From Montifringilla adamsi (Eukaryota; Chordata; Aves; Passeriformes; Passeridae), in NCBI GenBank assembly GCA_017590115.1, contig JAGGNK010011225.1, forward strand, positions 1,055,387 through 1,119,386: a stretch of 64,000 nt of DNA, given 5' to 3'. The translations under genes were made by a program, and so were the position numbers. Shown here piece by piece: positions 1 through 11,700 of this stretch (positions are counted from its first letter, which is position 1; the number at the start of each line of letters is the position of its first letter). The notes under the pieces were generated by a model. The model was not told the origin of the DNA. It did not search any database and was given only the letters and a program-made list of their open reading frames with translations.

Positions 1-3
1 TGC

Positions 4-48
4 TTTGTTTGTTTGTTTGTTGGCTGGTTTTGTTTTGTTTTTTTTTTT
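4..48. repeat. TTTG / poly-T simple repeat
   Basis: A run of TTTG units passes into TTTTG units and then a pure T tract. It is low-complexity and lies at the edge of the window, so its full length cannot be seen. The T-rich strand is the plus strand. Confidence 0.9.
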
Positions 49-3000
49 AACGTGCTGTTTCTTAATTTTATTACTCGAAGTAAAAGGAGAGTCAAAACTG
101 ATTACTTTGAGAAAAACATTAATATAGTTGATGTATCAAAGGAGTACATTAAGTAGGAAAAAATAGTCTGTTGAAATAAGTCTATCTTTTTTATTGACAG
201 CACCACATGAACTTTGACTTCCTTGTTCTTTATCTCCTCCATTAATCTAATTAATCTTGACCCTTCAGGCTTTGGTGGTTTGGTTTTTTTTTTTTCATTG
301 TGCCTGAAGAAATTTTTCCATAATTTTGAATATGTTTAAAATTCTCTCTTTTCCTTGTTTGAAGCATTTCCTATCTCTTAATTCAAATTCTTTTTGAAGG
401 CATGTTTTTCTCCTGAGGGTCAGAAATGTTCAATCATTGTATATAGGTCATGACCACTGTGTAAAATAATAAAAGTAAAACAGAATAAGGAGAGATGAAT
501 TGATAGGGTCTGGACAAGCTTCAGGGTTAGTCTCTTAAAAATGCAATTTCCAAGGTTAAAGTTTATTTCGCTATAAAGAACCTGTGCAATAAATTGGAAG
601 CATTGCAGAATATCCTTTCATTCACAATTCTGTGAACAAGTGAATGTGGATACCTGAACTGATTTTGGAAAATGCTTTCACTTGTTTACTTCATAATAGA
701 GGAATGAAGAGTGACTGGAAGAATTTAACTTTGCTTTTCCAGTGCAGGGAAGGAGACAATGAAAGATGTTTGAAATACATTTTAATTCTGATCAGGAATT
801 CTGGTTTAAAGTTGACCTGTTGGTGCACTGTCCTTATTTGCATGAATGTTTGTAGAACATGGAAAGGTCTCTGTGCTGCATAAGCCCTGGTTACTTAAGC
901 GCTTTGAGTCAAATATTTTGTTTAGTTGACTCACCATCAATTTAAGAGCTTGATATTAAGTGCTGAAGTCAAAAAACCTGGCTCTAAACTATGTCTAAAT
1001 TAGGAATAGTGAGGGAGTAATATAAGGAAAGTCTGATATTAATTTGAAATGTCCTTGCCCCTAAAACTGAGACAAAAATACATTGAAAATTCATTTGGCC
1101 TATTTCCCTCATTGAAGTACATTTTTTATACAACCATTATTTCTGACAAATGTGTCTGTTTTGAAAGACCTTCCAGTTTTAAAAGATCCTTCAAGAAAAG
1201 GTCAGCAAATTTTTCAATTGATATTCCAATATTTTAAAATAAAGAGTTAACCTTTAGCACTTGGAAATCTTATACAGCTGGAAACCTTATAAATATTTTG
1301 AGAATTTTTTCATAGCAAGTAATTTTGAAAAATTTGGTTGTGTGTTAACCTGCAAATATATCCAGCCCTAACCTCTGTCAAAGACATTTTGCAATTTCTT
1401 TCTCATGATTTTATAGGGTAGGACACCTGAAACATCAGTTTTTGTTATGTAGTTGGTCCTGTATTAAAATCAAATATTTTCAAATTTGAGCTGAACTGAA
1501 TTGCATCTTTCTTTTAAAGGATGTCAGAAAAAGAAGAAAGTAAATGCAACTTCGTAGACTTTCATCGCACATCATGAAACTCTCACTACAGAACCAAAGT
1601 GTAGATGTGTCCCATGCTCTTGATTCAAATCCCATACATGTTCTTGATAATGTGATGGATTTTTCTTTAAGTGGTCATGTTTATGGTGTAGCCATTATAA
1701 TCGGATCTTTAAAAAGTTGCTCTCAGGAGGGGGCATGTATGCCACAGTATTTTGAGAGGTTTCAGCTCTCATTGGCTGATTATCAAGCAAGAAGAAAATA
1801 ATTTCACTGGTCTTTCCTTTGTGTATCTTCTGATGTTCTGACAACTACTCTGACCAGTCTGCTCTAAGTTACCTTTGGATATTGGGTTTTATCAGCTAGA
1901 AAGTGAGGTACGTCAAAATTTCCTTGGTTTCACTCAGTGAAATTGTGAAAATATGTAGAGAGAGAAGAATTACTATTTTGACTGGAAAATAGAATATGCA
2001 CTGGAAGAAACCTGTATTTAAAACAATTCCCTGGAAATATTCAACGTCAGATTGGATGGGGATTTCAGCAACTTGTTCTAGTAGAAGGTGTCCCTGACCT
2101 AAAAAAATCCAAACAAAAATGCAAAAATGCCCAAAAGAATCAGAAAATATTTGAATCAAATAAATAATATCCATTGGGCACTGGATTGGTTAATACCATA
2201 TTGAGACAATATAAGTAAGGAGCTGCATTATTTTAAATCTTGAAGGGAAAGTTCTTGGACATTTTAATATTATTTCCCCTGAGTGACATGGTGATACTCC
2301 TTAAAATATATAGTTCAATAAAATGTAGAAATACATTATGAAAACAATAATTTTGTAGGCGTTTATATGAGTTAGCAAGAGAAAATTCTTTTATTTTAGA
2401 AGAAGGATGTGCATGTTTTTGGAAGTGCCAGAAATAAAACATAAATCATTCCATACCTTTACCTTCAATATTAGCCAGAAATAAGATTCTTAAAGAAACC
2501 TTTTTTTTTTCCTCTTGTTGTTGTTGCAATGCAATAAAGAATCTGATATGGCAGTGAACTGCAGTGTTGGAGTATTTCATCCCATTTTTACAAAATAGAT
2601 AAACCAGTATTTCTGATTATCAGTTTAAAATTTCAGAAAATCCTCTGATTATGTATGCTTGTTACACTGTGGAAATTCACCCTCACTGACCTGACCGATA
2701 CCTCTAAGACTTTCAGTAATTTTGGAAATGAACTCTTGATCAGATTTTCTTTTATTTCACTCTTCCTTTTTAAACATTCTTTACATCAGTGTTCAAATTT
2801 GTTAATTGCTACCCTTTGAAAACTTGCTTCTCAGAAGTTTTATATCATCCTTATCCCACCATGTATGGCTAGAAAGATGTGCCACAAAATATCCCTCTAG
2901 TATAAATGTGTACTTGTTTGGAAAACATTTATAATTATATTAGAATGAGTTAAATTTAGAATTTCTGTACTAAATAAGGTAAAAAAAATTTACGTGATTC

Positions 3001-3227
3001 CATCTGTATCTTTATGCCTCGTTGATGTTTTCATCTCTGTGCGTAGTGTTTTTCAAATAATCCTGTGTTAAGAATATATTATTTTGATTTAATTTTTTCT
3101 CCTTTTATACCAAAGTTCTTATTAACTAATCATAATGGATTTGACATTTATAGCACTGTAAGTGGTGGTGTCATTATAGATTATCTCTCTTTTTGCTAAC
3201 AACTGGTATTTCTCATTCTTGATAGTT

Positions 3228-3265
3228 GTTTGTTTTCTTTTCTTTTTTTTTCTTTTTTTTTTTTT
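3228..3265. repeat. T-rich low-complexity tract
   Basis: T runs are interrupted by single C residues. No retrotransposon body is recognisable on either side, so this is called simple low complexity, not a LINE or SINE tail. Confidence 0.85.
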
Positions 3266-5191
3266 ATGAATTAAAAACTTTCAAAAAGCCTATCTTGGCT
3301 GAGAATATCTCTTATTGGCAATTAAAGGTTTAAAGACAGATTTTTTTTTTTAAATACCAACTATTTACCTATCCTCTTTTTCATCTCCTATTCCTTTTAA
3401 AAATATGTCAATGAAAAAATAGTTTCATAAGGTAGTTTGTACTCTTGTCAAAAAGGTAAATATTCAGTTATGATTCAAGACAATACCCAAATGTCTTCAT
3501 GTACTTCATAGAAAGAGTCAGCATAATTCCCTCCAATAGATGGTAATTAATTTGCTCATGAACATCCTTTCACATACATTATAGCTTCCTTTACTGCTCC
3601 CTGTTCCTAGCTTTCAGCTATCTAATTAATTTGGTAATGTAAGACTTGACAGGTGGTTTTAATTTTCTGCACCACTGAGATAGAGACATGAGACTGCAGT
3701 CAGGGAATACAAATATCATAATGATATTTATTTTAATATGATGGTTTTGGTTGATTTTCTTGAGAATGTGTAAGGCTATTTTACTGGCTTGGAACAAATA
3801 GGAATGAGGGATTTAGGCTGTTCATAGTGTCAAGTTGTCTGATCAGTAGGATAAGATTGTGTTTTACAGAAAATAATTCTCTTGTGCAATTATTCTGTCT
3901 TACGATTTTGGGTGTAAAAATATTTTTAAATGGAAAAATGTCATGCCATAACACTTTTTGATACAACTGCAAGAGTTTTTTTAAGTTGGAGACCTTCTTT
4001 TAGTAGGTGTTTCTCTGAAAAAACAGCTTAAGGACATTAAAAATGATACCTAAATAGTACAATGGTTGCAGAAAGGTTAAAAACTGGTCAAAAGAAATGC
4101 TACTCTCTTTCCCATCCCTGAGAATGTCATAATTTTTACCTAAATGTCCTTGAATGTCTTACAGAGCTGGAATGAATAACTAGATAGTTCTTCCTATTTT
4201 GCTCTCACTGCTGCTATAGTGGGTTGTCTTGCAATTCTGGATGAATGGTAACTAACATGTGCATGAGAAGCAAGAAGTATTTCCTGCTCACTTATAGAAA
4301 ATTGAGATATGGCATAGATTGAGAGGCATTCTTACAAAATATGGATGCTAGGGGTAACAGAGGCAGTTTTAGGTGAAAGACCCCTAAAATCAAATTGCTT
4401 GATTTCTGATGTGTTTCACTATTCATTAGAAACTCTTTCTTTACACACTATTTCCCTACTCTTAAGAACTAAAGCACAATAGATTTTATTCAATTTTATA
4501 TTATTTACAGAAGCTTGGATTTAAAATTACTTGATAAGTGAAGGTTTCTGAAGCAGTCTTATCTGTGTTCCAATCTTCTGTAATGCTCATGTGTGGTAAG
4601 CTATGTAGCTTTTGAATAAAATAAAAAGACTTAGAAGAGATAAAGTGCTTATCCAAAGCAGACAAGTATTAAAAAGGAAAAGAATGACAGAAATGTTCAT
4701 ATAAAGTTTGAATTCATCAGCCTTCTTCCTTGATTTGTGACCTAGTTTCTTATCTACTGCATATTGTCATTTGAGTACCCCAGCCTCAGATAACCTTGGG
4801 AATTCTTGGGAGTCCTACACTTGCAAGAGAGGGAGGCAAGAGTCCTGGAGCAAATTGTTTCTGATGAACACTTAAGGACTCAGTCAGGTGGAGGAGTGGA
4901 GCATTGCTAAGCACTGCCACAAGAAAATGCAGTGGAAGTTAATTCTCAAAATTTCAGTCTTTTGTGTAGAGGAGTAGGTTGGGAGTATAAAAGATTATTT
5001 AGAGAATGTAAAACCAGCTTTTTCTGAAGGGCTCCTTAAGTGAAAGTTACAGATCTTTTTGATGACTCCTAGTGGGAAGATGATTATGCAATGCTGATCC
5101 CCTGAATTTCAATAGATTATTGCACTGGCATCAAGATGCCACCCTTCACAAAGGGCTGTAACTTCTGAAAAAGGAAATGATGTTTAAAGTG

Positions 5192-5735
5192 ATCATAGAA
5201 CCCTTTAAAATTATCAAATCATCTAGGTTGGAAAATACTTGTAAGATCATTGAGTACAGCCATTAACCTAACACTGCCAAGCCCACCATTGAACTGTGTC
5301 CCTCAGTGCCACAGGTCTTTGAAATACATCTAGGGGTGATGGCTTAAATACTTGTGATGTGGAAGGGGTGATGGTAAGCTCTTCCAATGCCTGACTACCC
5401 TTTCCATGAAGAAAGTTTTCCTAATATCCAATCCAAACCTCTCCTGGCTGTTTCCGCTTGTTCTGTTGCTCTTTATTTCTTGGAAAAGAGACTGACCCCC
5501 ACCTTACTACAATACCCTTTCAGGTTGTTGTAGGCAGTGCCAAGGTTCTCCCTCAGACTCCTTTTCTCCAAACTAAAGAGCCTCAGTTCCCTCAACCACT
5601 CAAAACATTTTCTGTAGAACCTTCACCAGCTTTGTTGCTTTTTGGACATACTCCAGCACTTCACCTTTCTGGTACAGAGGTGATCAAAACTTAACACAGG
5701 ATTTGAGGTATGGCTTCACCATGGTGTCTGTTGAA
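5192..5735 (-). mobile_element. CR1 LINE fragment, 5'-truncated, minus strand
   Basis: Read on the plus strand, this opens with the reverse complement of the CR1 3' terminus (ATCATAGAA-like, then AGGTTGGAAAA, AAGATCATTGAG and a run matching the 3' UTR). It continues into the end of the ORF2 region with landmarks such as CCTAATATCCAATCCAAACC, CTTTTCTCCAAACTAAA and CTCCAGCAC. It stops at about 5735 after the AACACAGGATTTGAGG landmark. The copy therefore keeps only about 540 bp of the 3' end, the usual 5' truncation of CR1. Its wording (ATTAACCTAACACTGCCAAG) belongs to a different CR1 subfamily from the copies at 15.7 kb and 61.3 kb. Substitutions and stops are numerous, so it cannot encode protein. 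Confidence 0.93.
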
Positions 5736-8700
5736 GTCTAGCTAAAAAGACAAGGAGACCCTTTTTCTACCATCCTGTATTCATTACCATTGATGTAAAT
5801 GCTGCTCCTGTGCTTCCATTCTTATTTGATAGGACATTAAATCTGGTATGACCTAAGCTCTTTTCCCAAATAAAAAGCTCCTTGCTGCTTCCTTGTGTGT
5901 TGGTTTTGGTTATAGGATACTTTACCAATGCAATGCTTTTGAGCAGCAAAGAGAGATTATCACCTAAGGATCGATTATCTCTAAAATCACATTCTGTTTG
6001 GAGTGTCTAAAAATGAATTGAAGTCTAGGCAGACAGATTTCAAAATTGAATGCATACTGAGTAAACAGACAACCTTCCCTGAGATACAAAACAGGCATGA
6101 TGATATAAAAAATTGAATTACAATAGATATTTAGTGAAACCTGATGACATTCCATCAGTACATGTTCATGAGTTTGTCAGAGACTAAAGAAAAAAACCCA
6201 AAAGCTTTGTCAAAAGTGTCACCAGTACATAAGGTCATGATGAACTTTTTACTGAGCTCAAGCAGGACTCGAGTGCTACTTCATTACTTATCACTTTACC
6301 CTGCATTTGAATTCCAGCAACACGCACAAAATGTGGAGCTCATCTGCAAGATTAGAGAAAGTTTCTGCTTCTATGATAAAATTCTTTTTTAGATCAACAA
6401 GGTTCTGTTTGTCATACTACCTGTTGCCCTAGGTATTTTGCTTAAATATTAATCTATTATTAAATATTAGTCCAGAGTAAAATTGCAAACTGAATCACAC
6501 ATTTGATCTGTGACTCTGCATATACATCCACTTAATCATGTTTGAAAGCCTGTTCAGCTTTTTGCAGTTCAACTGTCAGCTTTGTGTCCATTCTCATCTC
6601 CTTTCTTTCCCCTGTGTTTTCTAAGGAAGTGGGTTCGTGAAATTACTTGATGACAGCTTTTCTTTTTAAAGGTCTATCTGGCCTTGAGGTACAATCTTAG
6701 GTGTTTTGACTTTCTGTCATGAGAACTTGGACAAAATTCCAGTCACTGCTTATCAGTGGCATAACTCTGTAGTGTCAGATCTGAATTAATCCCTTTAATG
6801 AAATATTCTTTAGGAGCAGGTAAATGGCTGTCCTTCTAAACTGAAGGCTGTGTGCCCTTCTAACCTCAAGAATCCCAGAATAACTTTATTTCTTGAAAGA
6901 TGGAGTGAAATGTTTTTCCAGAGAAGAGATGGCCAAGAACAATTGACTGCAAGTAAGTAGAAGAGAAATGGCTTCAGGAATGTCAAGAGGCTGAGGGAGT
7001 CCTTAATAGTTCAGAAATATAAGGTTAAGGAAAATCAGTAATCCTTGGAGCTCTTCCTTTCTGATCTATAGAGAACAGCAGATAGAAAGAATACTGAGAG
7101 ACATGCAAAAATAGGCAGCTCACTGTTAAAAGAGCTGCATGTACAAACTAGAGCAGGCATTCCTCTCCTGGCACAGGGTTGGATAGAAATAACAATTGCC
7201 TCTCTCCTGTTGAGAGGCAGCAGTGAAAATTCATGGAAAATGATGCTAGTAAAGAGCTTTAAAATTACTAAATGAAAGCAAAAGAATGCAATGCAGTTAT
7301 TTGTTTGTGTCGTCTGCTTTTGGACAAATAAAAATAGCTCATTAGAAACCATCATTAGATAATTGTTTACAAATGCCAACTCAAGTAAAATTCTGGCTCA
7401 TCTTAGTTTGCTAAAAGCAGACATTCTTAGGGAAAAATGTCATATATCTTTCCAGAGTAGAAGTCTACTGATTCTTTTGTCTTCAGAGCATCTAAATTTC
7501 TGTAGTCTGTCAATATTAATGCTATTTTTTTAAAATTGGTATAGACTATAACTTGACCATTCTGCCATTGGCTAGTAAACAAAATGTGAATAATCAATAT
7601 AATTTTTTGACATGCACATACAGTGGATTTTCTACAGCACAAACATTATCAGTAGACTGTTAGGAGATCTCTTTGCAATATGGAGCTACCTTAAGTGAAA
7701 AAATAAGGCCAAGAGTGCAGAGTCAGTAGAGTGCATTGTGCATAAAGAATAAGGAAAAAATTACAATGTGTCCTTTTCAGAAATGAAGATGTTTGATATA
7801 TTAATATAAGTAGGGGATAACTGTAAAAAATGCAGGTTTTGCAGTCCAAGTTTTGAAAAAGATCAGTAATAGTTTCTGGTTTTAATGTAACACAATTGAT
7901 GTGTTTTGTCCTTGGAAGTTCCTTTACTTCCATCCACAGAGCAATGGCACAGAACCTCTGTAGGGCTTTACTTGTCTGTTTGAAGGTGAAAAGAGAAGAA
8001 GCAAGAGCAGAGGATTGCTTGCATACCACCATTCCCTGTCTTCCCCTCAAATGACCAGGAGCTATAGACACATGGTGTAGAGAAAAGTGATATGTGAGAA
8101 GCTTCCTTTTGGAGACACTAGTTCCTCCATTGCAGTTTGCTACTGAATGTGTCCTCCATCACTATTAATACCTTGTCCAACATCTTTAAAAGTTAGGAAA
8201 GAGAAGCTAAGATGATAATTAAGTAAGCAAAGCCTATCTAAGTATTATTACTGCTTTTGAAAATGGCATATATGTAATGTGGCTGACATGACTGGTGGTC
8301 AAAATGTTAATGGGAGCAGCAGGGAGTCCAAGGCATTCTGGAGTGAATGACCAAAGAGCATGGAAAGGGACAGCCCTGTCAATGTTTAGCTTTATAATAG
8401 AGCTTCTTGAACTGCTTTTCGTGCTTAGGCATGAAAGTTTTAAAATTTTTTCATGTTTTCTTCCAAGGGGTTTAGTGCTTTTCATGCCCAGTTTTCTTGC
8501 TTGAAATCTTCTTTCAGTCAATCTGCATCTTACGTTTCTCACTCATTAACTTTTCCAATGAATATAATGAAAGCTTTTTTTTACATTATATAATCTCATG
8601 TTGTAAGAAGCACAGAGGTAATTAGGTTTCTCCCGTCTTTTTGTCCTGCCTCCTCCCAAGACTTCCTCATGCAATAGGAGTGGATCTCTCATAATTCCAC

Positions 8701-11700
8701 CTCTATGGTCAAATCAATAATAAGTGGTTTGCTAAAGGTATATTTGCAGTTCCAGTCATCTCTACCTCTACAATGAGACATGTCATGTTATCTCAGGGGC
8801 AAAGAAGCAAATGTGGAGTTTTCTCTAAACAGACACATTCATTTTGCAGCTTTCTAATTGGGATTATCTCCTTGGCAATGCTGGATGTTGTCTGCTTTTA
8901 CTGTATCAATATTGTCCCCTTTGAAATTTTTAAAATGTCAGCATGCAGTTCTATTGAGAAAGACAAACATACTCTCCCTAGCATGACTAAAGCATATAAA
9001 GAGTATTTTTCTCCAGTGCTTTTACAAATATCACTCAGCAATTCTACAAATTCAGATCTGATACTCCTGAGTGGATCATGCAATAGGTTTCAGCACGTGT
9101 ATCTTTCTCAGAGTAGATGTAGTGCAACAGGTACTGTTGTTAGTCTTGTAGGTACAAGGTGCTTGTTGCAGGTTCTTATTTCACTGTTTCCTTTCCTCAT
9201 AAGCTGGAAGAAATCTGAAAGTAAATTAAATGTCTTTTTTTCTCTGGTGATGTATGAGAAAATAGCTCACAGGACTCTTTGTTGAGCTATGGCTTAGTAC
9301 TTCTGGAAAACAAAAGAGTCATAATGCAGAGAGATCAAATATACTGAGAAGAGAGAATAGCTGTGGTTCAAAAGCATCCTTGAGAAGACGTGAGGAACTC
9401 ATTCCATATTAGTTTGCATCTAAGGATCACTGGTGTTCTAATGCACAAGTTACAACTGAGCCAAGTAATCTCTTTCTCCTCTTCTTCTCATTGATTCTTC
9501 CTACTTGCATTTTTTCCTAGCACCTGTGACTGTCTCTACCTCTTCTGTGGTTAAAGGTAAGCCAGCATCTTTGCTTTGTAGGACTACATATATGAAAGCT
9601 AAAAACAGTGTGAAAGATAAGGGTTCTAATTATCAATTTTACACTGAGAAGTAACCAACACTAGAAAAAAAGGATAAGGAGGACTGCAAAAGAGGACAAA
9701 GAAATGACAGAGAACCCACATGTTAAAATTTCAAGGCCATCTTGTATTATCTAATGTATATTTTCTGCTGGCAAACAGATACAGGAGAGGAAAAAAGGCA
9801 GGAATTTAAGATGTAAAAGGTGCATATATTTAATGACTATGTAAATGCTATTGCACTAAGAATCTGATTAATTATCCCTAATTATAAAAATATATTTCTA
9901 ACTTTTTATTACTTAATAAGTATATAAATAATGTTTTTATTTTAAGACAATAATGACATAATAACCCACTACAAACTTAAGTTGTAAAATTGATACATAT
10001 TACAGAAGCATGATTTTCACTAAACTAATTTATCTTTTAATGGCATAATAATTAATTAAGCAATCTTGAAAATGCCCTCTTAAGTCTACAAATGTTAAAA
10101 AAGGAGTATTCTATACATTTATAAGTAGCAGTAGATGATATGTTCCATTGAGTTCTAAATAAATGTAAATCCTTTTTAAAATATGTTTTTGTTTCTTAGA
10201 TATTTCTAAATTGGATGGCATCCAATTAAAAAGACCTGAATTACAAAGAAACAAACAATAGAACCATAAAAGAGCAGTCTAATTGGGTTATAAATTTGTT
10301 TATAGGCTGGTTGGTCTTTCCTTGCCCCGTCCCCAACCATAAATTGGAAGGTAATTTTTAAAAAACCCAGACATTTGTTTTCGCAGTGATGTGTATATTA
10401 AAAGAATCAACAAAGCCAAAATGATGTAGTTCAATCTCATCTGTTTCTTCCTATAGATGTTAATAGATGGATTATCTTAATGATTTCACCTAATCAAAAT
10501 AATGTGGATTTCTGATTTTGCCTGATGACAAGCCATTTATATCTTTTGTGAGACAATTATGCTGAGGATGTCAGAGCAACAACTTTAATTTGAATTGTTT
10601 ATATGTGGCTTAAGAACATGAAGCAAAATTGCAGTGTGAAAACTGTAAAATATAATCATCTTATTAAAGCAGCCTCCTATCTTCAAGAAAAGCATCCCCA
10701 AATTGATACAAGAGTAATCCTTTACCTTCATTAAAAATGTACCTCCACTTTTGTGTTTACAAGAGGAAGGTTTGGGGAGCTGTTTGTGCTCCCTCTGCCT
10801 TTCTTTTGCTGCATGTACTCAAAAAGTCCGAAGTTTTGATGCAGGAAATATTTTCTGCTATCTGGATTTCTGTGAAAATGTCATAAATTGAGGTTTTTCT
10901 GTAGAATCAAGAAAGTCATGGCTGGTAGCTTTTATCAATAGATCTGACAGTGTTGTATAAGGGGTTGTTTTTCCCAAAGTGATGCACAGAGAAGAGAAGG
11001 TTACCAGGGAGGCCAGAGGCTGAAATAAAATTGTATTGAAGGTCCTGGTTCTTCGTACTGCTTTTTCTTCAGTCAAAAACTCAGAAACAGATAAGACCCT
11101 GCACTTGGGTTTTCACTTGCTTTCCACCTGCATTGACTGACCATAGCAACAGGCTTTACAAATGCCCCGTGTTGTGGAGTTGGCTCTCTTGCTGCCTGGA
11201 ATGGCAGATATTTTATGCTGTATGTGTGGTGACACAGCTCTGTGGGAATAGGAAGAAAAGAGGTTGGAGCAGGAATATTAGCTTCTGCTAGACGAGTGCA
11301 TGTTAATGGAGTGACAGACCAGATGCCATGTAGTGACTTCTTTGGGTCTGAAACAGCAGCAGTCAGAAGCAGCAACAGAAATGAAACCCAGCTTTTCTAT
11401 CACTGCCCAGATTTTTTGGTTTGTAGAATACCTCCAAGATGTAGTCCTCAGTGGGTAATTTCAGAGAGATTTAGACTGAGCAGTTAGCAAAAAAAAACTA
11501 CCTTTCCTGCTTCCTTAATTCCCTAGTTGATCCTAACCACCTGCACTGAGCTGCAGCTCTCCCATGGGAATAGAAGCAGGGGATGAAGGACAGCCCTGGT
11601 CAAGCCTCCAGCCTCAGAGAGCTCTAGTGCTGCTGGAAGGCATGGCTCACAGCAGGCAACTGGAAGCATGCCAAAGCCCTGGGGTGCCTTGGGTCTTATT

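Larger units (their letters stand above)
1..5191. other. AT-rich single-copy sequence, no gene recognised
   Basis: This stretch is AT-rich and CpG-poor. It has scattered short open frames of at most about 90 codons, none resembling a family I know. Apart from T-rich tracts (4-48, 3228-3265) I see no repeat, promoter or splice-bounded frame worth calling. It is most likely intergenic or intronic. Old, diverged repeats could be hidden here and would need a repeat library to see. Confidence 0.6.

Noticed and set aside
6922..6952. 31-bp segment between TTTTTCCAG and CAA|GTAAGT
   Set aside because: The pyrimidine tract is only about eight bases and the segment would shift the frame.
8773..9285. 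170-codon open frame, plus strand
   Set aside because: Its length is notable, but the peptide shows no domain, no signal peptide plus mature region, and no splice or promoter context. An overlapping minus-strand frame is also open.
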